Assembly: GCF_028502605.1 (NCBI RefSeq) | Contig: NC_079235.1 | Location: 2,542,001-2,606,000, forward strand | Length of the DNA: 64,000 nt | Source: Trichoderma breve | Lineage: Eukaryota; Ascomycota; Sordariomycetes; Hypocreales; Hypocreaceae | Reading direction: 5' to 3' | Part shown: piece by piece, positions 12,128 to 23,342 of the stretch | Position numbering within the stretch: the first letter of the stretch is position 1 | How the letters are laid out: each line of letters starts with the position of its first letter | The notes under the pieces: generated by a model | What the model was told of the DNA's origin: nothing | Seen by the model: only the letters and a program-made list of their open reading frames with translations | Database searches by the model: none | Program-made: the position numbers and the translations under genes

Positions 12128-13338
12128 CTATTTACCCTTCCAGAGGCCTACAACTTCTTCCACTGTGGTAGTTTTGACCTCGGGAAATACTTTGTTGAGA
12201 GATTTCTCATCCGGTGTATCAAACAAACCGGCGATGATGTATTGGCCGAATTTAGAGAAATACATCTGCAGGATGTGTTTTGGCAAATGTTTATACTCCG
12301 CAGCGTTAGAAGGCAGCTCACTGGCTTCACCCTTCTCGAGCTTCTCCAAACTATCATAGGTAACCTTGAACTTAGATCCTGATTTTTTATTTTCATTGTT
12401 AGTGTCTCGCAAAAAGCGATGTACCACATAGCGTCTAGAATGCCGGTGAGCTTACCGATAGCTTCTTCAAGCAATCCTAAAAACTGATTCAAGGTCACTT
12501 TATCACCGTAGCAAAACATTTCTTCCTCCCATTTAGGCAAAGTGAGTGCCTTGACAACAAAGTTAGCTACGTCTCGTGTATATGTAAATGAGACGAGATC
12601 GTTGCCAGTGCCAGGGATGACTGCCGCCTTGTTGGGAATATCAAAGATGAAACTGATTAGTTCCGAAATATGAGTCTCTATATATGGCATTCCATAATAG
12701 TCGAGGAAGTAGCCATTGTAGAATCGTGTCCATTCGAGATTGCTTTCGCGGAGTTGCTCGATCGAGGCGAGACGCACTTGATGTTGTAGTAAGCGTAGGC
12801 TTTTTGCACCCATCAGATCCATGTTAGCAAATTGCTATTGAAGTTAAAATTAAAACAACGGTATATACTCCAAAAGAAAAAGAAAAAGATGGTAGTTAAG
12901 AGTGCTTACTTTTCCTGAGGTATAGGTACACCCCATTCGCTCTGAATAAAACGCTTTGTTGGAGATGACTTTGCAGCTGCCTTTATGAGGTTCACTTCAG
13001 ACACTCCAGCTTCCGGCGCTATCACTTTAATGGCCGATATTACGGTGTGTACATTGTGCTCCTCCAAAATATTGGCTACCGCATCGATATCACCGTAGTC
13101 GACGTTGATCAGAGGAGGGGCGTTAGGGGACGAATCCGCAGAGGCCTTGCAATGCATTCATGTCAAAAAGAGACGCTTATTAACGCCATAGCAGCATGAA
13201 GCGAGTAGTCAGTGATAGGTGTTCACTTACCCCACGAGCAAGCAAGATGACTTTGTACTTCGCGGTGGCGACGAGGGCGTCACTGATAGTCCTACCAACG
13301 TTGCCCGTACCACCAGCGATTGCAATCGTAGTAGACAT
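12128..13338 (-). CDS. NmrA-like / isoflavone-reductase-like NAD(P)-binding protein
   Basis: Four exons (13338-13231, 13145-12910, 12799-12456, 12378-12128) give 312 residues. The N-terminus carries the dinucleotide-binding glycine motif GGTGNVGRT. Further conserved parts are VHTVISAIKVIAPEAG, the SEWGVPIP segment and the LEWTRFYNGYFLDYYGMP block typical of fungal NmrA-family reductases. For the second intron, AAAAAG ending at 12800 (after a GCTAAC branch) was chosen because it alone preserves phase and gives the family-like join PQENLRLLQHQ. The family includes redox sensors related to the nitrogen regulator NmrA and small-molecule reductases. No catalytic Lys assignment was attempted. As a cytosolic oxidoreductase or sensor it may belong to the surrounding gene cluster, which is inference. 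Confidence 0.87.
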
Positions 13339-14081
13339 GATGCTTTAGGATGAAACAACTTGCGGTGTTGTACAAAGTGCAATAGTTGAAAAGAAGTCGT
13401 AAATGGAAACGAATAACTGTATTGGAGAGATTGATGCTGGATTTGTTAGGCTACCGAAGCCGATCCGGTTCTTTATATACTTATTTCTCCTCCCAGAAAC
13501 CCCCATTAACGCTGTTCCCCTCAACATTACGAATAGGTTGCAATTTGTCATAACGTGCTCTATTTCGCTTGGCTCGGAGCTGTAACAATTTGATAATTGC
13601 CATGTATATCTGTGAATATCTGTGATTCTCCTAATTTGGCATGTCTCTTCTTTGCTAACCCCCATTGGGCGTACCGCGCGCGGAGCTAAGAAAGGGATAG
13701 GATAACGACCTTAAACCCTTTCCGGTCACCCGCGCGGCGAAACAGAATTGTCGTAGGATTATACAGGAACAGGAAAGGATCTAAGTAAAGGTATACAATT
13801 AACGAGAGTAGATAACAGTTACTAAAATATTGTATCAATAGTGTGGAGACTGTACCAATGAGCACGATGGCTCTCTGATAACCTGACGCCTTAATGGGCA
13901 ATGACAACACTGGTTACAAAAACTCATAAGTTTCTATGACATTGACTTTTCACATGAGCTATATCTCTCGTTTCAATAATATGACTACGTTCCGAATAAT
14001 AATTAAGGTGATTAACTGGGTTATAAAATTAGCATAGGTTACTATTTCCCCTATGTAGGTATGCCCCAGAAATTTTACCCA
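13339..14081. promoter_or_regulatory. Upstream region of the NmrA-like gene
   Basis: The stretch between the NmrA-like start codon and the end of the Tri14-like gene. A CCGCGCGCGG palindrome lies near 13674-13683 and a CCGCGCGG near 13731, in an otherwise A+T-rich region. Similar GC-rich blocks occur upstream of the regulator. Possible factor sites, not demonstrated. Confidence 0.35.
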
Positions 14082-15214
14082 TTACCAAGACTTGCGCTCC
14101 CAAGCCTTCACAAGCTCATCTACCTGTTCCGTGGCATCCACCATGAGAAATTTCTGCTTTGCCACTACAGATCTCGTGGGCTGGAAGAATTCAGTCAAAA
14201 AGTAGATTGTATGACCAACCTCAAAGCTGCCAGTGGTGTAGCCACCTTCTTTACTCAGGGTTTCATCCATAGGAACCAGGCCGAGATATTCAGCCGTCTT
14301 CCAGTTGTTTTTGCTCCCAATCACACGGTTACCGTAGAAGTCATCCGACCAAAGGATAACCTTGCCACCATATTTTGACGGCAACATTAGACCGTCTCCT
14401 CCGCCGGTGTAGTTAGTCGGGAATCCCTCCGGATGCACATAGGTCGGAACTCCCTTGGACTTGTTGATGTCAAAGGTTAATAGCCCCGGAGCAACTCGAT
14501 CGTTAATGACAATCTTGTCTCCCGACCGAACAATACCACCCGAAAGAAGAGTATCGTTGATATTTTTTGGCTCATACCATATTTGTGGCGTACCAGCCTT
14601 GTTAATCTTGACAATAATCTGGCCAAATGTTCCTATGACGTAGGTATTCCCTTGACCATCCTCTGCCATATCTTGGAAACCGGTGATCAGCTTTCCTGTT
14701 CGCTGGAATACTTGTCTCTGTAGCGGCACCAGGTCCGTTATCCAGCGAATTGTGCGGTCGTTGGTGTCATATTGAATCACACTGTTGGGGCCGGTGAAAT
14801 TTGCCAGCGCTGGGTTTCCAGAAGTTGTTGCTTCAAAGGCTGTGTACGAAGTAGCTGCAAAGTACATCGACCCCATTCCATCGTAGTCTATTCCGGTAAT
14901 GGAGTAGTCGTCATTGCCGGTGATTCCAGGTATAATGATCTCCTCATATTCATCACGATAAGGATCATAAACAGCAACCGAGGCATTGTAGTAGAGACTG
15001 CCATTTGTCAGATATAGACTTAAGGACAGAACAAGAGAGATAGAAGAATAGCATACCCAAAGTATATTTTGCAGTGCACCGGATCCCAATCCGCATTCTC
15101 TGGATAAAGGTCCAAAATAGTTGCATTGAAAGAACCTTTAAAAGGAGGACATGCGCCAACAACTGCACTCGCAAAATATGCCCAGATGAAAGGGCGTGAA
15201 GTTGATGTATACAT
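14082..15214 (-). CDS. Secreted Tri14-like beta-propeller-type protein
   Basis: Two exons (15214-15057 and 14997-14082) encode 357 residues. The N-terminus is a signal peptide (hydrophobic core FIWAYFASAVVGA) followed by CPPFKGSFNATILDLYPENA. The donor GTATGC, branch ATCTGACA and GGCAG acceptor give the join KIYFGLYYNASVAVYDPYR. Repeating strands such as YVIGTFGQIIVKI and GVPTYVHPEGFP suggest an SMP-30/propeller-like fold. The overall layout resembles the Tri14 family first known from trichothecene clusters, whose biochemical function is unsettled. The Tri14 assignment is recognition by pattern, not alignment. The product is predicted extracellular, with N-glycosylation sequons. It could act in peptide export, maturation or self-protection, which is speculative. 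Confidence 0.72.
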
Positions 15215-16619
15215 GATGAAGAATTTGATTATACCAATTCAAAAATTGCTGTCTAGTCGCCAAGAAGCCAATCAATAACTAGATGATCCAGCCAATTCAT
15301 TTCCTCCAGAATCCTACTCTTATATATATATATTAAACTGTACTTACACGAAGCTCTGATCAAAGCTGCGTACTCGTATGCATACCTAGGTGAGGGCTTA
15401 GACGAGGTTGAGCTGACAACTTCGTCACCACGGATATTCTTCTCTTAACTCCGGGCATTCTTTACCAGTATTATGCAATGTCCAATAATCATCTGTCAGC
15501 GTCCTCATCGCAGGCTGTGCAAATTTTATCCTTTTTTTCCATCTCCTATGTTAATAGCAGCGCTATGCTTCACGCCTTCTCTTTTTGAGGCTCATTCGTT
15601 AGTCTCTATTTGGGGTACAAAATACGGTGTAAATGTATCAGGAGGTATTGGTCATGCTTATTCATTTTAGATTTCATTTGAAACCACCACTTTTTGGCTT
15701 GCGACTACGGGTTTGGGGTTCGGTACTCCGAACAAGGCCGAAAATCGACAGCAGCGGAGGCACGATCGCGGATTGTATGTCTGCTAATGAAGAACGAAGA
15801 CTTATCGGACTCCCGGCTATTAGACGAACCCGTTATATCTGGAATCGGCGTCATGGAGCTATGCTTTGATCGAATCCGCCACGCCTTTGGAAGGCACTTT
15901 CACTGGGTCTTGAACATTTGGGAGTAACCTGATATACACTTTCATGTGCCTCTCTAAATCTACCAATCATCTATCAGGTATAGTGACCAATTGTAAATGA
16001 GGTATACGAAGCAACCTATAAGTATTTGCCTAGGCTGCAAGCTATTCATCTGTTCGTCTGTTAGCAGCTTTGCCCATCTCTCTGCTGACAGATTCGTTCT
16101 GCTATTTTAGATGAGCTCCGCCTTGATGGCTTGAGAATCTATAGCATATTGATTACTACGACGCTATTCCGGAATTAATATCTCCGCGCACGAAATCCAG
16201 AATTGACAGCACCAGAGTGGAACTATCGTTGTCTTAACATAAATACCTATAAGAGCATTCTAGGAAGCTTCTTGTTGAATCATGGTACGGGATTTATATC
16301 AACTATGGGTGGGACTGGGTGATGCTGATTCTACCGGCGATGCTAATTATTCAATGACATCGAAGGAGCAAGACCTGTCGAGATCAACTTACCAAAAAAA
16401 CCATATCAGATTACTAGACAAATACTCCTATCCTATTTGAAGCATGAGAAATTAAATCTCTATCTCTCTATGATATCGCTCATTGTGGAATGCAGCGACT
16501 CAAAGAGTTCGGCATCATTGTTGCCCGAGCCGATGCACAATAATGTGCTACTGAGCATCATCATCAATTTGCCAAAAGATCGTTTCTAAATAAGTGTTGA
16601 AGTATATTCAAAAATACTC
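15215..16619. other. Intergenic, no supported gene
   Basis: About 1.4 kb with short open frames on the plus strand (15.47-15.93 kb) that lack motif, start context or splice support. I see no RNA gene or mobile element remnant. Confidence 0.5.
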
Positions 16620-17571
16620 TCAGCTAAAATAATCCCCTCCTTTAATCATCTCTTCGACAAACTTGAAGCTTGCAGATACAGCTTCTTGAGTTCCATATCC
16701 TTTAGCTAAGTGTGCCGCGATCACCGCTATGATAGGATTAGTTTCTTATTATCTGAATTATAGCAGGTGAGCTCCAATTACTTACGAGGGATGGAATAAC
16801 TTGCTCCAAACAGCTTTTTAGGGTTCTCAAAACGAGATGCCACTATAAGAGGCTCTTCACCGCCGCACAAAACAAAATGCAATGTCGTCATCCCATCGGT
16901 CTCCTCAAACATCTCTCTTTTAATAATAACATACTCGGGCCCTAAACTTTGTAGGGTATTTGCCATTGATTGTACGTCCTGAATACTTTTTGGATAGTCG
17001 ACCGGGATGCCGGCCTCATCCAACAGTGCTTTGACTTCAGGAACTGTTGCAGAAAGGACCTTTACTGATGGAAGTATTTCTTTCCTGAGTGCCGTAACTG
17101 CTTCTTGTTTTGGGGCAGGGCCTGTTTTGAAGAATAATTCAGCATCCAGAACTGTCATTAAATGTTCACTTTGCTGTAAAGTTCTGGCCACAATTCTGAT
17201 TGACTCTGCAGAAAACAAAGCTCCTATAATCACAGATGTCAGGTTTGCAACATTTAGCAGTTTGTATATATGATTATTACTAACCGATCTTGACCACTTT
17301 GCAGTCTATCTTGCGAAGAGCATCACCTGTCTCATTTATAAGGTCTTCGAGCGCTGTTGCAGTAATATCTACAGGCTCCTCTCCATTTCGTATAGCTGAG
17401 CCAGCAGAAACTGTTATAACGGGCACTCCCTGTGCTGTGATTGCCCTTTCGTCAGCTTTCAGGCCTCTGTTGATATCAGCTCCAATTCCCGAAAAGAAAA
17501 GCGTGTGTAGAAACCTACGAGTTCACCAACTCATCTGAGCATCCAAAGACTAACACGCCACCAGGTTGCAT
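16620..17571 (-). CDS. ThiD-like (phosphomethylpyrimidine kinase family) protein, first exon junction apparently broken
   Basis: Recognisable parts in order: MQPGGVLVFGCSD (from 17571), SGIGADINRGLKADERAITA to KVVKIG (17492-17285), the main exon (17223-16786) and a last exon (16726-16620) ending EEMIKGGDYFS. Introns at 17284-17224 and 16785-16727 are canonical. Together they would make a near full-length ribokinase-fold ThiD-type kinase, which phosphorylates hydroxymethylpyrimidine phosphate in thiamine synthesis. The first two parts are in different frames, separated by about 40 nt containing stops. No GT-AG intron of normal size restores the frame there: the pyrimidine tract ends in TTTTCG where AG would be expected. 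The usual GTGC anion-hole motif near the C-terminus is also absent (GASYSIPP instead). It may be a pseudogene, or use a non-canonical acceptor or another start. Confidence 0.6.
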
Positions 17572-18273
17572 TATTTCAATATTATATTTAAAATTGTTAT
17601 ATGTAGTGCCTCGTGTAACAAATTTTCTATGAAAAGTAAAGCAGCCAACAGGGTGCGCAAGAATGGGATGACATGCTGAGGTATCTACGGGTAAGCCAAG
17701 TCCTTAAAATGTCTTTGGGCTTTTATGGCCTAAAAACACGGCACCGTTGGACCGAGTCATTTAGGCGTCCAGGGTGCGGGAATAAGAATCCATGTTGATC
17801 CTTTTGCTAGCCTGTCTGCTAGATTGGCCCGCGATGTAACACATACGGCTATTAATATGGTGCATGCGAGTTCTGAAACATGGGACCAGCCTATGAGCTA
17901 TCGTATTGGATAGCACAAACAGACCTTTTGAATAGTGTGGCCGTTGAGCCAACACACAGTAGCTTTACTTGAATGTCCAGAGCGTTGAGATATGATTAAC
18001 CTATAAAACCTTAAAATAGACAAGTATAAATTATTGTGCTAAGTAGCATCAGGATGCGTCTTTAGGTGTTTATAGGTATTTATGTCTCAATGAAATGCAA
18101 TTGCCCTGAAGCTCAATGGAAGCCTAACACTTGATATACACCAGCTGGCTAGCTACGGTATTGATAACAAATTGTGTGTCCAGCTTGGAATATACTCAAG
18201 GCCATATAAACAGATGGATACACAGTATATTATTCCAGAAAAACTGCCCGATCATCCTTTCCTCACCCTGAGC
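17572..18273. other. Intergenic, no supported gene
   Basis: About 0.7 kb of mostly A+T-rich sequence between the ThiD-like gene and the 3' end of the peptide precursor. Nothing recognisable. Confidence 0.5.
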
Positions 18274-18847
18274 CTAGCCGTGTGAAATGATGGCATTTGA
18301 GTTCTCAATACACTTATTGTGACGCCTATAATTTATTTTTAATATGTCAGTAGATGATTGCACAGTCTTAATGAACAAGTATCCACGTACAGCATCTTCA
18401 GGAGTTGCTCCGGGATAGAAACATGACACTCCTGTATCAGTAGTGACGCAGCCTTCCTGTAGCTTAGAGCCCCTGCCATATGCCTCAATATCTGCACTTG
18501 TGTAGGTGCAGTAAATGCCCTCCTCCGCTTGCTCACATTGTGACTCAAGAATGGCGCGTTTCGCAGTGACACCATCGCGGAGCTTGATTGCAAATGCCCA
18601 GTACTCACGAGCAGCAATATCAGCTTCAGGTGCACGCTTCTCCTTTGCCGAGTCATCGCGGAGCTTAATAGCAAAGGCCCAGTACTCACGGGGAGACATT
18701 TTGATGGGCTTCGCCAACAGAGTTAGCCATGTATACTTTTACCAAATTTGCTCTGTTAGACATTACCCCGAGTTCATTGATAGGATGGGGAGCAGCAAGA
18801 CTGCTTGCAATCAAGAAGGCACTGGCGACGGCGCTGGTGAACAACAT
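18274..18847 (-). CDS. Secreted precursor with duplicated REYWAFAIKLRD peptide and Kex2-type sites (candidate RiPP precursor)
   Basis: Two exons (18847-18767 and 18708-18274) encode 171 residues. The 58-nt intron (GTAATG donor, GCTAAC branch, GCGAAG acceptor) joins exactly in phase. Residues 1-19 are a signal peptide ending SSLAA. REYWAFAIKLRD occurs at 34-45 and again, identical, at 61-72. Each copy is followed within a few residues by Lys-Arg (51-52 and 77-78), the Golgi Kex2 cleavage signal, and the second unit starts APEADIAA. The remaining part has Cys 85, 94, 114, 123 and 160 and no known domain. Signal peptide plus repeated Tyr-containing core plus KR sites is the layout of dikaritin (ustiloxin-type) precursors. 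Two UstYa-like genes follow at 21.5 and 23.3 kb. Alternatives are a pheromone-like or other Kex2-processed peptide, or an effector. A GGATAAAAG box about 125 bp upstream could be the TATA element. Confidence 0.8.
18574..18690 (-). repeat. Two in-gene copies of the 36-nt core-peptide repeat, 81-nt period
   Basis: Copies at 18690-18655 and 18609-18574 encode the same 12 residues. They differ at only three of 36 positions, and all three are silent third-codon changes. This pattern indicates selection on the peptide rather than recent DNA duplication alone. Confidence 0.92.
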
Positions 18848-21470
18848 GGCGATGGATGGATGCTCACGAGTAGAGGAAGTAGAAGATATGGTAGAAGACA
18901 ACGACTGAGATAATTCTTAATGTTAGGTCAAAAGTAGAAGTCAAAGTGAAGGAATGTTACGTCTTTTATCCTTGGTTCAAGATCTCATCATTCAGCCGAT
19001 GCCCTAGTTCAGAGGTACAGTACGGAGTATACAACAGCTAGACACGACTACCTATCCATTCCCTTCCCTCTTTCAACTTTGCACACCTACTTACACATCG
19101 TTTTCCGAACCACGGAGGAGTGCTTCGTAGTTGGGTATCAAGCCCTAATTTTGGAGATAGGCCGCGTTTCCCGTGAACATGCCTCTGTCTAGCTGTTAGT
19201 ACTGAGAGCGGATTTCCGTGATGACCACCAGACCAAATTTGATGTTCTTACTTGTGTCCAGACTTCTTAGTGGTGACTGTAACCTCCGCTCTGAAGCAAA
19301 AGTTCGCTACAAACCCATGCAGAACTCGATGAGGAGTCACTGTGATCCTCAATCCTTGCGCCGAGTCAGCTGCCGATGAGCCGACAGCCTCCGCACCACC
19401 CCGGATTGTGGTCATTCCGATCCATCTAACCGCCTTACCAGTTTATCTTTCGTGTAATTTTGGACCCCAATGCTACATCTGTTGCCGCCCGGAATCGAGA
19501 TGGAACCAACCATGGGTTACAATGCCGGGGTGGATCTGCGTCAGGCCCCCTGTGGCTCGCCTCACATGTGCGTCGCTCCTAAAGGAAGATGCAAGCCATC
19601 AACCGTGCATGAGATAAACTCGCAGGATTGTCATTTAATCAGCATAGGGCAGGAAGCGTGGCTGGTTACGGATCCTTGGCTCAGATCTGACTTCTGACGT
19701 CGCTTGGCCTCATCGTGATGATTGGAGGCTTGCTGCCGATCTGCTTTTATTCTTATGCCACACCTTGCCACACTGACTAGCAAATCCTTTTGCAACAACA
19801 AGTCTTTACCTTTTTATTGGCCGCAGTCATTGAGTCGGCTATAATTGACCGTTTCCATTATTAGGAAGATACAGGTATCTTAGTAACCCGTATCATTGAC
19901 CTCTGGCGCTGCTGTTGGTCGCTATCCCTGCAAGTGACTTAGAAGCTGCCTTTTTGGCTTCAAGATCATGCAGTTGGTAGCAACAATCACCAAGTCTATC
20001 CATTCCGCTTGCATTAGGGGGACATCGGCCTGTCTAGCCTAATTCACTATCTCGCCGAGAAGTTGATGCCTCATTACAGGTACCATTCTGCACCTCGGTC
20101 AATACAGAGAAACCGTCGAGCTACACCAAATCCTAGAGTTTGTTGGACAGAGCTGCAAGGCACGCGATACTACCATAACTGAACAGCTTAGCAAGCCGAA
20201 CAGCGCTAATAAGCGCTTATCTATTGACGCGGGGCTATGATCCATTCCCCTGTTTAACACTCATCGTCTTTGTTCCATCCGATCCATAACTCTTGGTAAG
20301 TTCTGTTGTCCAAACTGACTCAAGTCATCTTGCATGCAAGACACGTTGCTAATGATGCTGGTTGATTTGGTTTCGACGGCAGGTAGTAAGTTGGATACAT
20401 GGCCACCTGAACATTTCTTTTTTGTCTATTCCACCACAAGTGTAGCAACCGCAGCAACTACAGGTATCTATATTTAGTGGGTTCGAATGGATTCTGAAGT
20501 CGCGGTTAAGCTTCCCACCTGTCTTTGCCTCAGTACATTCCTCCTGATCTTGAGAAGAGATACATGCAGGAATACGCAAACAAGACCACTCGTTCAAATA
20601 AATGACGCATGGAACTTTTGCAATTAGAAATCCTTTTTTATTTGCGCGAGTTTACTCGCCATCTATTGATGCCAGGATTGCGCTTCCTGGAGGAGGATCT
20701 ATGGTGGCAATCAACATTTACATGGATATGGCGGCACAGAAGATCAAGACGTCTGACTCTGCTTGGTAGCCAATCCTAGGAGAAGACTTGATCCATCGCT
20801 TGTAAAACTAGCCAATGATACCAAAAGAACTGATATTGTTGGTGATGTTGGTCATTGACACGAAGAGCCGCCAGGTTATCCAGCCCTAGTTACTTTCGAC
20901 AACTTGCAAGCCGAGGGATCTTTTCACATATGATCAACAAGGGTATGAGTATGACTTGAGTATCCATCGGGGAATAGACTATTGGACTGTTGGACTGGTA
21001 CTATAAAGACATCACAAGGATCATGACACCCCGTTGTATCTTCAAAAGTTCCATATACTATCTCTAAGTTCCACCGACCTTGACAAAAATAGTAATGTCC
21101 TAGGTAAACCAATCTTCATCCATTTGGCGGGGGATTGGACGAGAAGTTTGGGGTCCGCTCATTCAGAGTTTGCTCTGTCTCCTGGCGATCGCGCTCCTTG
21201 CCTCGTTGTATAGGTATGGTTGGATATGCCTCGTATGTTGTCGCGGGGATTTGACTTACGGAGTTCATATTCCGACTTCAGATGCTTGCCCAACTTATTC
21301 TAAGATCCCAACAGGTCTCCATCAACATCCCCATCATTTCTTTTTGTCTTTGACATTTTCCCTTCAGTCATTCTTCATTGTGCCTCATATTCTTCTTCAA
21401 TCACATATTCGCTAAAGAATCCTCTCTAGCTCCTTTTACTTCTGTAGATTCAATCCGACCCCCTTTTCCA
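18848..21470. other. Intergenic, 2.6 kb without supported gene
   Basis: This holds the precursor promoter on the left and the UstYa promoter on the right. Open frames near 19.34-19.70 kb and 20.35-20.60 kb have cysteines but no signal peptide, splice support or recognised domain. A TACGGAGTAT motif lies at 19021-19030. Confidence 0.5.
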
Positions 21471-22628
21471 ATGTTAGGGCACAAGGAGTATGACTACTCT
21501 TCCGTAGAGGGAGAAGAAGAAGAGGCCTTCCTAAGCAATGGTACTTCCGAGAGAAATGAGAGACAACCGTTGCCATTGACAAGGTCAAAGCTCTCCTGGT
21601 TGCTATATGCCACCGTAACGGTAACCTCGCTTCTTACAGGAATTGTCATTGGTTACAATTCTCGAAGAGGAACAGTTGAGAAAGGTCTTACGTTTGCAGA
21701 CACCTCTCACCTCAGACTCTGTAAGAACCTCTTGTCCAAATGTCCCGCTCACAAGGCTAAGATTTTAGACAACGGAATAAATTTTGAGACGCACGAGCAA
21801 CGATTCAATGGTTCGCTGTTCAAAAGAAGTGCATACAGTGGCCCTCCAACTCCCGAGATGGATCAAACCTGGGGTCGCTTCACTGAAGCTGGCAGTAGTA
21901 TGTTGGTCAAAATAACTGAAGGTCCGCTATTCTGCTCTCCAGCATCCTTTCTGACTACCTTTGGATCCAGAAACAATGCCAGACTATCCTCCAGTGCTGA
22001 ATATTTCGACAGAAGATGCGCGAGCATCCACAAGCTATCCACTCAAGACGGCAGTTCATCTCAATGAGACACAAAACATCGGCTATATGGCCAGTTTGGG
22101 ATTTTTCCATCAAATTCACTGCCTTGTCAGTCTATTTCATTTTAATGGGACTATAGCAGCAAATGCTGATCCTTTGCCGATATAGAACATGCTTCGGAAG
22201 TTCATCTATCTCGATTATTACAAAGAGACCCAGCCCGATTGGTACACACAGCCATATCTACAAGGCCATGCAGGTGAGAAAGCATTTTGCATGTCACATT
22301 CCACTTCCGATTAACAGAAACAATTATGGCTAGATCACTGCGTCGATATGCTGCGCGAATCCATCATGTGTCACGGCGATACTACCCTGATCGTGTACCA
22401 CTGGATCAATGGTTATGCTGATCCAGTACCCGATTTCAGTACTATGGTAAGACTTTAGCCATGGCCAAGGCACAGCTTACTGGTTTCTAAAGGTGCATAA
22501 CTAACTTCATCTGACAGCATACTTGCCGGGATCCGGAGGCTATCTTAGATTGGATGCAAACGAACCAAATCATACTCAAGGAAGCAGTTTATAAACATGG
22601 AGAAATGGATCTTCCTGAAATATTTTGA
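21471..22628 (+). CDS. UstYa-like (DUF3328) oxidase, copy 1
   Basis: Five exons (21471-21897, 21971-22125, 22186-22273, 22334-22446, 22518-22628) give 297 residues. After an acidic cytosolic tail a single membrane helix (LLYATVTVTSLLTGIVIGY, about 45-63) anchors the protein. The luminal part carries both family signatures: FHQIHCLNMLRKF and, about 30 residues later, HADHCVDMLRESIMCHGD. The paired HxxHC motifs are the putative metal-binding active site of UstYa proteins, which catalyse oxidative cyclisation, hydroxylation or halogenation on RiPP and other substrates. All introns have consensus ends; the second follows the HQIHCL codons in phase 0. The start is the ATG just before GHKEYDYSSVEGEEEE, a typical UstYa N-terminus. 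Together with the precursor at 18.3 kb and a second UstYa at 23.3 kb this suggests peptide modification in the secretory pathway. Confidence 0.92.
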
Positions 22629-23342
22629 AGTAAAGTGTTAGAGTAGTAAAATTGGACTAAGCTCGAAGATGTATCTAAAAGATGAAGGATGTAAAAATGA
22701 ACATCAAAGTGTTGGATCTGCATAACCAGAATCACCTTTGCTAAATTTAATGTGTTTTTGAGGACCATCTGTAAGGTAATGACTTTATGTTCCATGTACG
22801 GAGTATTATCTGTAAAGTCGAAAGATGATCAAACTAACGATGTCCAAAACTCGGCATCTTTGCATATAGACATTGTCGACGTCGCCCAAAAGCAGACGTT
22901 GATCGTCCGTGTTAAAGATGCTATTCTTAGTACAGGGGGAACTGCAAGCCGAGATGCCTAATGTGATATAATCTGGACTAGCAAGGTCCATCGTCTGGAA
23001 TCACAAGACGATTTTGGCTTATGCCGTACTACCCGTATGCATGTTGGTGACGCATGCTCAGCCGTACAATGCATCCCATTTACTCTCCGCCTTCCTTCGC
23101 CCTAAAGGATAAACCATTGAGATTCCAATGGTACTTTTTCCAACAATGTGCAGGGATATTAACGCCTCACAAGATTGGCCTAAAGTGCACGAATAGTATA
23201 AGGCGCGCAAACACTTTCCCGGCCATCCTACAGCAATCCTATACACGAAGGCATATTCCTTGGCTCGCCGGTTCTCGTTTCAATAAACAAAGCAAAATTC
23301 CAACGATAAGATCTCAAATCGTAATCCCAATTTCCTAGCAAT
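22629..23342. other. Intergenic between the two UstYa-like genes
   Basis: Promoter space of the second UstYa-like gene. It contains TACGGAGTAT at 22797-22806. No gene is seen. Confidence 0.5.

Noticed and set aside
12800..12835. First AG (TTCAATAG) as acceptor of the second intron of the NmrA-like gene
   Set aside because: It breaks the phase and gives a stop. The later AAAAAG keeps phase and the family sequence.
15473..15927. Overlapping plus-strand open frames as a small gene
   Set aside because: No motif, poor start context and no consistent exon structure.
18339..18689. Alternative minus-strand frame over the precursor gene
   Set aside because: It lacks a signal peptide. The other frame explains the repeats, the KR sites and the silent-only differences.
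18274..18847. Reading the precursor as an alpha-type mating pheromone
   Set aside because: Sordariomycete alpha pheromones I know have short W-C...C-W peptides in several copies. The core here has no cysteine, and UstYa genes are nearby. Not fully excluded.
19342..19697. Cysteine-containing open frames as a possible effector gene
   Set aside because: Two overlapping frames compete, there is no signal peptide, and no domain or intron evidence.
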